DNA of 64,000 nt from Legionella adelaidensis (GTDB lineage: Bacteria > Pseudomonadota > Gammaproteobacteria > Legionellales > Legionellaceae), in the NCBI RefSeq assembly GCF_900637865.1, contig NZ_LR134422.1, positions 1 through 64,000 of the forward strand, read 5' to 3'. Positions 33,738 to 43,437 of this stretch are shown in pieces (position 1 is the stretch's first letter; each line of letters starts with the position of its first letter). The translations under genes were made by a program, and so were the position numbers. Below the pieces are notes generated by a model. It did not search any database, was not told the origin of the DNA, and saw only the letters and a list, made by a program, of their open reading frames with translations.

Positions 33738-34034
33738 TTAATCTTTCTTATTTTTAGAAGCGGCATTTGTGATAACTAAAGAGAGCAACAACCCTACCCC
33801 GCCGGCTATAAACAAGGAAGTAATAGGCTTTTCTTCGATAAAATTTAATATTTTATCTTTGCTTTGCTCATATAATTCTGCGGTTTTTTCTCTGATTTCA
33901 TGATAATAATCAGGAAGTGACTCCATAGTTTCCTCCATTTCATCCACTGTTTCTTGAAAAGAGGCGGTGCTGCCCTTTTTTGAGCTACCATATCCACTTT
34001 TAGAGTGCGTTTTATTTTGATTTTTAGTTTCCAT
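33738..34034 (-). CDS. ElaB/YqjD/DUF883-like membrane-anchored protein
   Basis: 98 aa from the ATG at 34034, with an AAGGAG site; an upstream in-frame Met lacks one. A hydrophilic, helix-forming body (VDEMEETMESLPDYYHEI) precedes a C-terminal TM segment (TSLFIAGGVGLLLSLVITNA) and a basic end. This is the layout of ElaB/YqjD proteins, which are anchored in the inner membrane and bind ribosomes in stationary phase in E. coli. Confidence 0.75.
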   Translation of the reverse strand: METKNQNKTHSKSGYGSSKKGSTASFQETVDEMEETMESLPDYYHEIREKTAELYEQSKDKILNFIEEKPITSLFIAGGVGLLLSLVITNAASKNKKD

Positions 34035-34142
34035 TGAAATCTCCTTTTCAAATAAAGGTAAATGTATGTTACCTGCCATTAAGTAAAGAACATTTAAACA
34101 GTTTTTGCCAAGGATTCTACATTTTATTTATTTTCGAGTTAT

Positions 34143-34559
34143 TTATTTTCCAGTTTTTTTATCTCTTAATTGTTTATATTTATCCAGCAATTCTTTTAAC
34201 TCTTCTTCGGATAACTCTTCTAAATCTAAAGTGAGGTTGTCCGCTGATCGCAAAGCCTTAATTAGCTCGTCTAACTTAAGGTTAAGTATCTGGGTATCTC
34301 TATTTTGTGTATTTTGAATAATAAAGACCATTAAAAAGGTAATAACCGTAGTTGATGTATTAATAACTAATTGCCAGGTATCAGAATAATTAAAATACGG
34401 GCCGGAAATTAACCATAAAAAACAAAATAATACAGATATTAGAAAGCTCCAAAAATTACCTAAAATATCCGCGGTTTTTTTAGCGATTTTATAAAATTGA
34501 ATTCCTTCCGAGCTCTTTTTTTCTATTTTTCTAGGCGTGCGTTTTTTCACTTTGTTCAT
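34143..34559 (-). CDS. Low-affinity iron permease family protein
   Basis: 138 aa with two TM helices at about residues 33-52 and 68-86, enclosing WLISGPYFNYSDTWQLVINTS, and the trailing IIQNTQNRDTQILNLKLDEL typical of PF04120. Despite the yeast-derived family name, iron transport by bacterial members is not established. The C-terminus is a charged coiled coil. RBS: AGGGA. Confidence 0.8.
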   Translation of the reverse strand: MNKVKKRTPRKIEKKSSEGIQFYKIAKKTADILGNFWSFLISVLFCFLWLISGPYFNYSDTWQLVINTSTTVITFLMVFIIQNTQNRDTQILNLKLDELIKALRSADNLTLDLEELSEEELKELLDKYKQLRDKKTGK

Positions 34560-34560
34560 T

Positions 34561-34842
34561 TTAAATCCCTTGTCTAGACGTTTTAATAAATACTTTAAAT
34601 ATCCGTAAAAATACCATTTTATAAATTAAAAACTCAGGATGAAACTGTAATCCAAGATAAAATACACGAGTAAGATCTTCAAAAGCTTGAATTAATCTAT
34701 TCTCTTCTGTGGCTGTAATCTTTAAGTTCTCACCTAGCTTATCAATAGATAAACCCACATATTCAATTTCAAAACCAATCTTTCGCGGTTCATTGGCAAA
34801 ATTATATAAAAATGGCGTGGTGTTATTCGTTTTCCTATTCAC
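34561..34842 (-). pseudogene. Deletion relic fusing an amidoligase N-terminus to a class I GATase C-terminus
   Basis: 93 codons. The first ~35 residues (FANEPRKIGFEIEYVGLSI) match the start of the amidoligase family, which has an EPRK-x-GFEIE signature. Residues ~36-75 (GENLKITATEEN ... LIQAFEDL ... YLGLQFHPEF) match the C-terminus of PuuD-type gamma-glutamyl-GABA hydrolases, including the catalytic HPE. These families are commonly encoded side by side, so a single in-frame deletion between the two genes would give this chimera. Neither half retains an active enzyme. Confidence 0.7.
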
Positions 34843-34844
34843 AT

Positions 34845-35708
34845 TTAAATTTCTCTATACGGTATAATTGCGTTTAATGTTGATTGGCAAGCATGAGTAT
34901 TTGTTAATAATGCAACAATGGCTGGGTAAAGCAAATCAAAGTTGGGGGAAGGACCTACATAGACATGTTCAAATAAAGTGCCATCTTTGCGTAAGTTTTT
35001 TATATCGAATAATATATAAGGAATTAGTGTGGTTTTACTGCTTCTAAATTTTATCTCTTTACTAAGAGCGTCTTCATAAACTTTACTCACCAAACGCCAC
35101 TCTCTTTCCTCATAAAATACTGGGTCTTTAATCTGAATAAACGTATTTAACAATAGTACTTTAAAATGATTTAAAAGTTTTAAAAACTTTGGATCCTCCT
35201 CAAGCTTTCGTTTTGAAAAAGAGGGTTTGTGCTCATCAAATAACTGTAGAATAGAGTTTAAAACATGATTTACTTCTTTTAATTGCTCCTCTTTATTATA
35301 AATACATTTCATTAAAGAAAGCGCATGCTTTGCGGCATATTTATCTAAGTCGTGTTTCTTAAACCCGATACTTACACCAATTCCACAAGGTGTATAAGCT
35401 CGCCATTGACTTAATAAATTCCCCTTCTCAGATAGAGAAAATGAAAAAATAAACGGCGGATTTTTTTTAATTGATTTAAGCCACCCATAAATTTGCTCGA
35501 ATAAAATAGAATAACACGCGTATTTTTTTTCTTTACTCAACTCATCTAAAAGTTCAGTAAAGTGGCTCATACCATATTTTATCTCATGGGAGTCGTTTAA
35601 ATAATAGACGTGAGAAGCGATTAACGCCTTGGTAGTAACTATCTCATATAATGTATTATGACTGGTATAGTGATAAAGAATGCACGCATCCTTTTCTTTA
35701 CCTCGCAT
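34845..35708 (-). CDS. DUF2971 domain protein
   Basis: 287 aa. The N-terminus ILYHYTSHNTLYEIVTTKAL and YLNDSHEIKYGM, then SLSEKGNLLSQWRAYTPCG, are the family's hallmarks. DUF2971 proteins are uncharacterised and are often found in variable or defence-related islands. The start has an AGGGA site. It is followed two bases later by the amidoligase/GATase relic. Confidence 0.8.
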   Translation of the reverse strand: MRGKEKDACILYHYTSHNTLYEIVTTKALIASHVYYLNDSHEIKYGMSHFTELLDELSKEKKYACYSILFEQIYGWLKSIKKNPPFIFSFSLSEKGNLLSQWRAYTPCGIGVSIGFKKHDLDKYAAKHALSLMKCIYNKEEQLKEVNHVLNSILQLFDEHKPSFSKRKLEEDPKFLKLLNHFKVLLLNTFIQIKDPVFYEEREWRLVSKVYEDALSKEIKFRSSKTTLIPYILFDIKNLRKDGTLFEHVYVGPSPNFDLLYPAIVALLTNTHACQSTLNAIIPYREI

Positions 35709-35768
35709 TGCTTAGTCCCTTAAGCAGAGCAACTAGTTATTTAATAATAGACGAATTATCAGCTTTGA

Positions 35769-38519
35769 TTAAACATTCAAAAGCAAAGGTGCAGTATTTA
35801 AACGATCCAGCGATGGCAATATTTTTTCAGTAGTGGTCTTAAACCATCTATGCGGATTATAGCCAGCCTGATCAACTTTTTCCTGATTTATTACCAATGG
35901 TTTATTCTTAGAGCGTTTTAACTCTGCTGCTTCATAAAACGAAAGATGGTAAGTCGCGTCTCTATACTCAATGTCATATTTTTGGGATAGCTTTCTATTA
36001 AAAGCTGTCTCTACTTCATTAGGATAATGAGGCCTACCTTGAATATCCTGGGCTATCTCGTCCTCTACCTGTCTTAAAATGCATTTGAGAATATTTGCTT
36101 TTTCCTTTGCCGAGGAATCGTTCATAATTTCCAAGCGGTTAATACTCTCATAACATTGACTTCTTACCTCTTCACTGGTGTGAGGAGTAAAAAGCAAGCT
36201 ATTAATGGAACGATACAGTAAGGAAAATGCGTCTTTTATTATTTCAAAACTAAGCGAGATTATGTGAACGGTTGTTCTACCCATATATAGAAAAGTCAAT
36301 CCAAATGCGATTGAATCTAAAAGTAAACACAAAATGGAAAGCGAAGCGCAAACATAGGAGAGTGAATTAATCCACCGGTTGTTAGTAAAAGGGCGTGTTA
36401 ATACAGGGGCACAGATGCCTAATATTAACAATGAAAACCCCCAGGCTGGCAATAGGCTATAAATAAGATGGGTGGCAATCGCCGCGGCAGAAAGTCCAAG
36501 CGAAGAAATTAATATTGCCGTAGCAGCTTTTAGCATTATTTTAGCCATATTCATAAAAATACTAGCTATTTTAGACCAAAAATGCTCCCAACTAGTTAAA
36601 CGGTGATGATTGGCTTGATACTCAAGAAAAGCCAAATACAAAGATTTATTCTCTGCTATATATTTAAAGGGAGTTTCTCCATATTTATCTTGTTTTGTAC
36701 AAAAGCGCATTCGCTCGCTAATTAGTTTTCTAAGAGAGGAATAACTTTGTATTAAGTCCTGAACCTCGTATTTAGTCTGCACAGCCGCTTTAAACCTCCT
36801 AAGCCCCGACTCACTGGGGAAATAAGGGAGTGGAGACAACCCTGTTTGCTTTCTGGTATTAATAATCTCGATCAAATCATCAAAATTCAAATATTGCACT
36901 AATCGGGCAGTATTTTCTAAACTTAACTCCTCATTTTGCAAAAGCTCCTCTTTTGCACTGTTTCTATCGGTAGGACCATTAATACAAGCTATATCGCTTA
37001 ACTGATATTCTTTTATCCAATTATTGTTGGGCAACAACATCGCATATGCGTCTGGTATAGAGCGTATTAGCTTGAAAGCAAATTGTAAGTGATGACTGCC
37101 AATTTTTAATAAACGTAAAGACTCTGGAGACTTTCTGAGTAGCTCGATAATTGCATCCCCTACCTCCGGTTTATAATTTTCCAGATTGTTTTCATGCAAT
37201 AGTTCTTCAAATACAGGGATAAGCTTATCAATAAAAAATGGATTTTTTACTGCAGGAGGTAGCAATTTTAATACGAGAGGATATTTTAATAGACATTCGT
37301 GAATAAGCTCAGGGTAATTAAGTAAAAGCCACTGATTTGCCAAGAGCAAAGCTTTTAACTCTTCAAGATTGTCACGGGATTTTTCAATTTTTTGAGTAAA
37401 TGCTATTATCTGCGGGGCAAAAACTTTTAAATGAGGATTATGAATAAGATCAACTGTATCCTTTGTCAGGGAATCCAATGTGAGAAAGTATTCTTCCCTT
37501 AATAGTTTTTCACGTATTAATGCTTTCAGGACAGGGAACACCTGCTTTTTTTTGTAGATTGTAAAGTTTCCTGTACCATAAACCCATTCTCCTTGTGTGT
37601 CTGTATAGCCTTCATCCAAGGTACCTAACTTACTCAAAAGTTCACGGGCATCGTAATGGGGCAATTGTAAAAAGGAATCCAGGTATTTTCCAAATTCGGG
37701 GACGTCCCCGCATTTTATCTCAATCCTGTTCTTTTTCCAGTCAAGAGGTGTCAACCCATATACTTCCTGCTGATGTTTGAGTGAAGCATTTATTTTTAAC
37801 ATCAATTCATGGCTCAATATGTCAACAATTTGTTCTTCATAATCAAGAGCAAATACTTCATCCGCTTCGGAATCAAAAAATGCATCGATGTGGGAGCCGT
37901 TTACCAAGTGAGCAAAAATATCTGAAATCGCCCTAATAGAAGCCCCTCCATAAGCGACGCCATACTTCACACCCCCTCTATGGCACATACGCTTTAAAAC
38001 ATGCGTTCGTAATTCTTCACTTATATTGTTAAGAGCATTATATTTATCCTGAATTTTTACAAACAGGTCATACCGATATTTGGCAAGAAGGTTGGTTATC
38101 CAATTAAGATCCGTTCTAAACTTGTTTAAACATTCAATAAAGCGAGTCTCTACACCCGTCTCACACATATTCATTGCCTGAATGATATCTTCTATCATTT
38201 GCGTTTTTTGAAATGGAGTCAATTTAAAGCGTGGTTCGGACACCTCATATAAAAAAACAAAATTTTCAAAGTACTTAACCGTGGTTGATAAATTAAGGTT
38301 ATATGCTACATCCGTGACGCCCTCCCTTCTTTCCTTAAATAAGTCAAATTGCGCACTATACTGTGGAACAAAACCTTTGAATTTATCAATAAGTAGCGCC
38401 CATTTTTCTTCTATAGTTTTACCATTATAATTAAAAGCCAAGCTTTTAAGATGCTTTTCCATCGCTGTGTTATATTCATCTAAACACATTACTTTATAAA
38501 GATTTTTGGTAGCGATCAT
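35769..38519 (-). CDS. Large orphan protein with a central membrane region (effector candidate)
   Basis: 916 aa from the ATG at 38519, with a TGGAC site; a GTG at 38543 is open but less well placed. Residues 1-600 are helical without recognised domains. Around 620-640 there is one ankyrin-like unit (KYGETPFKYIAENKSLYLAF). Between about 640 and 770 lie three to four hydrophobic segments (KAATAILISSLGLSAAAIAT, WGFSLLILGICAPVLT, SLSYVCASLSILCLLLD). The C-terminal 150 residues are hydrophilic. It is divergent from a kinase-like effector candidate, with only 140 bases between starts. Confidence 0.6.
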   Translation of the reverse strand: MIATKNLYKVMCLDEYNTAMEKHLKSLAFNYNGKTIEEKWALLIDKFKGFVPQYSAQFDLFKERREGVTDVAYNLNLSTTVKYFENFVFLYEVSEPRFKLTPFQKTQMIEDIIQAMNMCETGVETRFIECLNKFRTDLNWITNLLAKYRYDLFVKIQDKYNALNNISEELRTHVLKRMCHRGGVKYGVAYGGASIRAISDIFAHLVNGSHIDAFFDSEADEVFALDYEEQIVDILSHELMLKINASLKHQQEVYGLTPLDWKKNRIEIKCGDVPEFGKYLDSFLQLPHYDARELLSKLGTLDEGYTDTQGEWVYGTGNFTIYKKKQVFPVLKALIREKLLREEYFLTLDSLTKDTVDLIHNPHLKVFAPQIIAFTQKIEKSRDNLEELKALLLANQWLLLNYPELIHECLLKYPLVLKLLPPAVKNPFFIDKLIPVFEELLHENNLENYKPEVGDAIIELLRKSPESLRLLKIGSHHLQFAFKLIRSIPDAYAMLLPNNNWIKEYQLSDIACINGPTDRNSAKEELLQNEELSLENTARLVQYLNFDDLIEIINTRKQTGLSPLPYFPSESGLRRFKAAVQTKYEVQDLIQSYSSLRKLISERMRFCTKQDKYGETPFKYIAENKSLYLAFLEYQANHHRLTSWEHFWSKIASIFMNMAKIMLKAATAILISSLGLSAAAIATHLIYSLLPAWGFSLLILGICAPVLTRPFTNNRWINSLSYVCASLSILCLLLDSIAFGLTFLYMGRTTVHIISLSFEIIKDAFSLLYRSINSLLFTPHTSEEVRSQCYESINRLEIMNDSSAKEKANILKCILRQVEDEIAQDIQGRPHYPNEVETAFNRKLSQKYDIEYRDATYHLSFYEAAELKRSKNKPLVINQEKVDQAGYNPHRWFKTTTEKILPSLDRLNTAPLLLNV

Positions 38520-38659
38520 AAGAATGTCCAGGTATTTAAACACAACGATTAAAATTAAGGCAAAATGATAGCGTTGTTAAACACTACTGTCAAACGCATA
38601 TATTTGTTTTCCTGAAAGGATTTTTTTATTATTAAGCAAACTTTCACTGGAAAAAAAAT

Positions 38660-40279
38660 ATGCTATCAATAAAAGACTTTGATCTTTCCAATGCAGCCAG
38701 CACTGGCGGGGTAACGGGAAGTAAACGGGTAGTTCATAAAGAAGAACAGCATTTTTATCAATTAAAGAGTTCTATTCATAACGCCCCTACGCTTAGAAAA
38801 ATTAAAGCAGGTAGCACAGACCGTGAAAATTTTGGCGAAGTAATTGCAGCATGCATTGGACTGGCATTTTTAGGCGATAACAAAGTGCCGAACGTTCAGC
38901 TTGTTTACGACAAAGCAAATAAAAAAGTGTTGATCGCCTCTAAATATTTAGAGAGCCAGGAAATTCCACCACAAACCTTAAATGAATATCTGGGAAAATA
39001 CTCTAACCTCCCCGCCGATAAAAAACATATAAAAATTGTTCCTAAATATACTCCTGCCGAAGGAGGCTATATAAATATAACCGACGAATTTATTCAGCCT
39101 TTACTTCCTGGCCTGGCTCAAGCCATCGCGGTTTCGGTATTGACAGGAGACCATGACGTTAACCCAGGTAATATGTTAGTACTACACGAAGGCAATCCTC
39201 CGCAACCGACTATTGCACGTATTGATTTCGGACATGCATTTAATGATCTCCTGAATGCTCCTGTATTTTTTGGGGGAAAGTTGAAAGATAAAGAACATCC
39301 TTCTTTGGATTTTTTCAATAGAGAAAGTGTTGCCGGGTTTCCGGCGGAAGCCCCCTCTAAATTATGGCGTGATTACCCTGGACTTATACCCTCAGAAGTG
39401 TTGGCAAAAGCTATGTGCGCTTTAGCCGAAGATGGAGAAAAAAAATTACGTACAGGAATTGATTTAGCCAAAAGTGAATTCACAGAAATAATTGAGGAAC
39501 AGAGACTGAATCGGGACGTGGTAGGTTTTAAACATACTCTCAAATCATTAAATGCCATTTATGAGAATATTACCGGTAAAAAATTATCTACTCCGCGTTC
39601 TTTTGAAGACAATGAAAAAACACAACAATTCCTAGATGATTTTTTTGATGCTATTGAAGCTAATTGTTCTCTGAGCTTAAAAGATATGGCTAGAACCGGC
39701 CTTATTATGCAATTACAAATGGACATTGACTCCTTAATTGAATTTGAAATATTAAATTCAAATAAGCCGCGTGATGCCATTCAGGCAGAGCTGGACAGTC
39801 GCATGAATATAATTCGAGAAACCTATCGCTCTATCGATCCCCATAATATAGGTATTGAATGGGTTAAAAATGATCCTAAAACACTGCCGTTCAAAGGCAA
39901 TTTAGATGCGTTTATTACCCACAGGAAACCCATACTTGGTGAATTAATTTCAAGAATGCAAGAGAGCCATGAAAGTTACGCCACACGAATTAAAAAACAA
40001 ATTTTTTCTGACGCAAGAGAAGGCTCAGAAAAAAAAGCAATCCTTGATTTAGCTATACAAGAAAGTATTGATCATATTGAAAATGGCGACCTCGCTATGG
40101 CAAAAACCACCATAAGAATTGCCAAGCAAACTTTAGCCGAAGAGTTCGGGGAGAGAAATTTCTTAGGCATACGCTCCACTGCGGTGACCATTTTAGAAGG
40201 CCTGGAAGCAGACATACAGAAAGCACAAAACAATATTAAAGAAAAAGAAGAAGAAGACAGAGAAGGAGCACACATGTAG
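38660..40279 (+). CDS. Kinase-fold protein, PI-kinase-like motifs, Glu-rich C-terminus (effector candidate)
   Basis: 539 aa. An N-terminal ATP-lysine candidate (FYQLKSS, residue ~36) and a helix Glu (GEVIAACIGLAF, ~57) are followed by a catalytic-loop-like GDHDVNPGN at ~163-171 and a DFG-like IDFGHAF at ~187-193. This spacing and the GD-x-D-x-x-x-x-N loop resemble phosphatidylinositol-kinase-like and HipA-type folds found in some Legionella effectors. The C-terminal 250 residues are helical and end KEKEEEDREGAHM, a glutamate cluster like the E-block seen near the end of Dot/Icm substrates. Lipid or protein substrate is unknown. Confidence 0.6.
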   Translation: MLSIKDFDLSNAASTGGVTGSKRVVHKEEQHFYQLKSSIHNAPTLRKIKAGSTDRENFGEVIAACIGLAFLGDNKVPNVQLVYDKANKKVLIASKYLESQEIPPQTLNEYLGKYSNLPADKKHIKIVPKYTPAEGGYINITDEFIQPLLPGLAQAIAVSVLTGDHDVNPGNMLVLHEGNPPQPTIARIDFGHAFNDLLNAPVFFGGKLKDKEHPSLDFFNRESVAGFPAEAPSKLWRDYPGLIPSEVLAKAMCALAEDGEKKLRTGIDLAKSEFTEIIEEQRLNRDVVGFKHTLKSLNAIYENITGKKLSTPRSFEDNEKTQQFLDDFFDAIEANCSLSLKDMARTGLIMQLQMDIDSLIEFEILNSNKPRDAIQAELDSRMNIIRETYRSIDPHNIGIEWVKNDPKTLPFKGNLDAFITHRKPILGELISRMQESHESYATRIKKQIFSDAREGSEKKAILDLAIQESIDHIENGDLAMAKTTIRIAKQTLAEEFGERNFLGIRSTAVTILEGLEADIQKAQNNIKEKEEEDREGAHM

Positions 40280-40294
40280 GTCGGGCCTTCGACC

Positions 40295-40318
40295 TGAGGG
40301 ATCCCCTCGTTTTTTTTC
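40295..40318 (+). terminator. Intrinsic terminator after the kinase-fold gene
   Basis: Stem GAGGG/CCCTC (40296-40300 with 40304-40308), loop ATC, then G and eight Ts. A second short hairpin (AGGTCG/CGACCT) precedes it directly after the stop codon. Confidence 0.75.
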
Positions 40319-40473
40319 AATATATTCGAATGAGAAACAACCCATTAAGTGATCAATCTTTTCTAAATGTAGGTTGGCGCCGATAGGCCCAACACTCATT
40401 AGCGAGCTCCTTCCATGGCGCATCTTTTTTTCTTTTTAAAAATGAACGGATTTATCAGGCTTTTGACCTTACA

Positions 40474-41682
40474 TCACAATAACTCTTTACGAAGTTTATG
40501 CAGCAAGGTGTTTCCATTATTAGGACACTCGTACAAACGGCTTTTCTTATTTCTGGGAACAAAACCCCATTTTTCCTCCTCTTTTAGAATAGTTTGTACG
40601 TCAAAATAACCTGTATCAAAGCGTTTCTTAAATGTTTCATGTCCAAAGTTATAATCTTTAGAACCGGCTTTAACAATATGTTGGCTGTAGAGTAAATGAA
40701 CAAGGGTGCAATGATGGGGATAGCCTACGTCTAATAAATCAACATGCTGCTCTTTTTGTTCGGGGGTTAAAAGTTTCCCGAGCTCTAAGACGGAGTGACG
40801 TAAGCGTTGTCTTAATAAATAATTGTAAATCGTTCGCTGTGCATGGGTGCTATAGCTTATATCTTTCCTCCTTTCTTCCACCTCATTCATGTTTTCTGGT
40901 AAAAAATGAGGCCCTCCAAAACAATCCATTAAAAAGCATAAAGTGTCCTCTGCTGGAATAGCTTCCAAAATAACTTCCAAGGGGGAATTGGAATGTACGC
41001 CTCCATCCCAGTAATACTCACCCTCAATTTCAATAGCCGGAAATCCTGGAGGTAATGCAGCGCTAGCCATCACATGCTCAACTTCTATGCGATAGTTTAT
41101 ATTATTAAAATAAATAAGGTGCCCGTTACTAATTTGCACCGCCCCCAAACTTAAACGAATCGGGCACGAGTTGAGCAAATCAAAATCAACTAACTCTAAA
41201 AGTGTTTCTCTTAAGGGTTGCGTACTGTAATAACTTAATTGGGAAGGATTTCCGATAGTTGGAAAAGTTCCTGTTAACAATCGGGGGTAAAAAAAATGGG
41301 GCTGTCCAAAAAGAACCGCAGAAGAAGCACAAAAAATATTATACCAATCCAGGGTTTCATCCTGTTGGCCCAAATAATCAAATTGGCGTACTGGTGCAAT
41401 CATCCCCCAAAATTGTTCGAGTTTTTCTAGCCTTTTTTCCGGAGGGTTACCAACAATAATAGCAGCTTGTAATGCTCCAATAGAAGTGGCAGCAATCCAG
41501 TCAGGTTCATATCCCGCTTCCATCAGACCTTTTATTGCACCAAATTGATAAGCTCCCAGGGCACCACCCCCCTGCATTACATAGGCTACTCGGGGAAATC
41601 TGTTTTTTGGCTTTTTGGGTAAATCATTAAAACGATCTGCAAATGGATTATTTCCGTGAGGTGCTACTGTAGCTGAACACAT
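40474..41682 (-). CDS. Patatin-like phospholipase (DUF3734-type)
   Basis: 402 aa from the ATG at 41682, preceded by AAGGAG. The oxyanion loop is MQGGGALGAY near residue 36, the nucleophile region ATSIGALQAA near 66, and the Asp of the catalytic dyad is in EYYWDGGVHSNSP near 215. The canonical G-x-S-x-G elbow reads A-T-S-I-G, a conservative change. The C-terminus is the DUF3734 helical region. It probably hydrolyses lipid acyl esters. It is divergent from a bdh-adc pair; in L. pneumophila a patatin gene (patD) is reported in an operon with bdhA. Confidence 0.85.
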   Translation of the reverse strand: MCSATVAPHGNNPFADRFNDLPKKPKNRFPRVAYVMQGGGALGAYQFGAIKGLMEAGYEPDWIAATSIGALQAAIIVGNPPEKRLEKLEQFWGMIAPVRQFDYLGQQDETLDWYNIFCASSAVLFGQPHFFYPRLLTGTFPTIGNPSQLSYYSTQPLRETLLELVDFDLLNSCPIRLSLGAVQISNGHLIYFNNINYRIEVEHVMASAALPPGFPAIEIEGEYYWDGGVHSNSPLEVILEAIPAEDTLCFLMDCFGGPHFLPENMNEVEERRKDISYSTHAQRTIYNYLLRQRLRHSVLELGKLLTPEQKEQHVDLLDVGYPHHCTLVHLLYSQHIVKAGSKDYNFGHETFKKRFDTGYFDVQTILKEEEKWGFVPRNKKSRLYECPNNGNTLLHKLRKELL

Positions 41683-41809
41683 AATCACTCCTTGTGATGT
41701 CTTGTCGCTAAAACATAAAACACATGCTAACTTATTATAACCAAGAAATTCTAAAACCAGGTTGAAGGTTTAAAAATAGTTTTTAAATATAACAAAAAAG
41801 GAAGAAAAA

Positions 41810-42592
41810 ATGCGCTTAAAAAATAAAGTTGCAATTGTAACAGGTGCGGCCAGTGGAATAGGCAAAGAAATTGCAGAGTTATATGCTAAAGAAGGGGCTA
41901 AAGTAGCTATTGCTGATTTAAATTATGAAAATGCCAATCAAGCTGCGCAGCAGATTATTAGCCAGGGTGGTACAGCCCTGGCTGTAGCTATGAATGTGAC
42001 TGATGAAGAACAAGTTGAAAACGGAGTTAATACGGTAGTGAAGCAATTTGGTAGCGTAGACGTCCTTGTCAGTAATGCCGGTATTCAAATTATAGAGTCC
42101 GTCGATAAGTTCGCTTTTTCCGATTGGAAAAAGTTATTGGCGATTCACTTGGACGGTGCTTTTTTAACTACCAGGGCCTGCTTAAAACACATGTACGCCG
42201 CGAATAAAGGCGGAAGTATAATCTACATGGGTTCTGTACATTCTAAAGAAGCCTCACTTCTCAAAGCTCCCTATGTTACTGCGAAACATGGCTTATTAGG
42301 ACTATGTAAAGTCGTGGCGAAAGAAGGTGCAGCGCATGGGGTAAGAGCCAATGTGATTTGTCCTGGATTTGTACGCACCCCCTTGGTAGAAAAACAAATT
42401 CCTGAGCAAGCAAAAGAATTAAAAATTAGTGAGGAAGATGTCATTAAAAAAATTATGTTAAAGGACACAGTGGATGGAGAATTTACTACCACCGATGATG
42501 TAGCCCAAACTGCACTCTTTTTCGCCTCTTTCCCAACAAACGCATTAACAGGGCAATCTTTGGTGGTTAGCCATGGTTGGTTTATGGAGTAA
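41810..42592 (+). CDS. D-3-hydroxybutyrate dehydrogenase
   Basis: 260 aa. Classical [15 protein letters not shown] near residue 12, NAGIQ near 90, catalytic Ser in MGSVHSKEA and Y-x-x-x-K in YVTAKHG near 155. The [12 protein letters not shown] segment after the active site is typical of 3-hydroxybutyrate dehydrogenases. It interconverts 3-hydroxybutyrate and acetoacetate, a step in poly-hydroxybutyrate breakdown. An acetoacetate decarboxylase gene starts 21 bases later. Confidence 0.85.
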   Translation: MRLKNKVAIVTGAASGIGKEIAELYAKEGAKVAIADLNYENANQAAQQIISQGGTALAVAMNVTDEEQVENGVNTVVKQFGSVDVLVSNAGIQIIESVDKFAFSDWKKLLAIHLDGAFLTTRACLKHMYAANKGGSIIYMGSVHSKEASLLKAPYVTAKHGLLGLCKVVAKEGAAHGVRANVICPGFVRTPLVEKQIPEQAKELKISEEDVIKKIMLKDTVDGEFTTTDDVAQTALFFASFPTNALTGQSLVVSHGWFME

Positions 42593-42612
42593 TTTAAAAG
42601 CAAGGAGAAAAA

Positions 42613-43350
42613 ATGAAGGAATCCGATGTTAAAAATAAGGCATTTGCCATGCCTATTTACCGACCAAGCTATCCGCCGGGCCCTTACCGTTTCATTAACC
42701 GAGAGTTTTTTATCATCAGCTATGAAACAGATATGGATATTTTAAAAGAAGTAGTGCCTGCTCCATTGGAAGTTACTGAGCCCATTGTGAAATTTGAGTT
42801 TATTAGAATGCCTGACTCCACCGGATTTGGTGATTACACGGAGTCAGGGCAAGTTATCCCCGTACGTTTTAATGGGCAACCCGGAAGTTACTCTCATGCA
42901 ATGTATCTAGATGATTTACCTCCCATTGCAGGAGGGAGAGAGATTTGGGGGTTTCCTAAAAAAATGGCAAGTCCATGCCTTCGTGTGGAGAAAGAAACTC
43001 TTTTGGGTACCCTGGATTACGATAGCTGTCGAATCGCCACCGCTACCATGGGGTATAAGTATCGTAGTCTCGATCAAAAGAAAATTGCAGAATCGATGGC
43101 AGGTAAAAACTATTTACTGAAGATAATACCACATGTTGATGGCAGCGTACGTATATGTGAACTCGTCGAATATCAATTAACTGATATCAATGTGAAAGGC
43201 GCTTGGGATGGTCCAGCTGCGATTGAGCTCTTTCAGCATGCAATGGCGCCTGTAGCAGACTTGCCAGTCAAAAGAGTCATCAGTGCTATTCACATACAAA
43301 GCGATTTAACTTTGCCCTACGGGCGAGTGGTTCATGATTATTTAAAATAG
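42613..43350 (+). CDS. adc: Acetoacetate decarboxylase
   Basis: 245 aa, full length. The Schiff-base Lys lies in [14 protein letters not shown] near residue 115, preceded by PPIAGG. Family members decarboxylate acetoacetate to acetone and CO2. Directly follows the 3-hydroxybutyrate dehydrogenase gene with an AAGGAG site, so hydroxybutyrate can be routed through acetoacetate. A 10-bp stem with a four-base loop follows the stop. Confidence 0.9.
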   Translation: MKESDVKNKAFAMPIYRPSYPPGPYRFINREFFIISYETDMDILKEVVPAPLEVTEPIVKFEFIRMPDSTGFGDYTESGQVIPVRFNGQPGSYSHAMYLDDLPPIAGGREIWGFPKKMASPCLRVEKETLLGTLDYDSCRIATATMGYKYRSLDQKKIAESMAGKNYLLKIIPHVDGSVRICELVEYQLTDINVKGAWDGPAAIELFQHAMAPVADLPVKRVISAIHIQSDLTLPYGRVVHDYLK

Positions 43351-43360
43351 CATTAGACTT

Positions 43361-43384
43361 CTGGAGCGGCTCGTGCCGCTCCAG
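43361..43384. terminator. Hairpin between adc and tldD
   Basis: A perfect 10-bp GC-rich stem CTGGAGCGGC/GCCGCTCCAG (43361-43370 with 43375-43384), loop TCGT, between convergent genes. No T-tract follows on the plus strand, so it is either a weak terminator or an RNA-stabilising hairpin. Confidence 0.5.
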
Positions 43385-43437
43385 CCCAGGAAGTTTTGTT
43401 TATTCGCACGAAACCGTAAGGGCGAGAATCTCATTAA

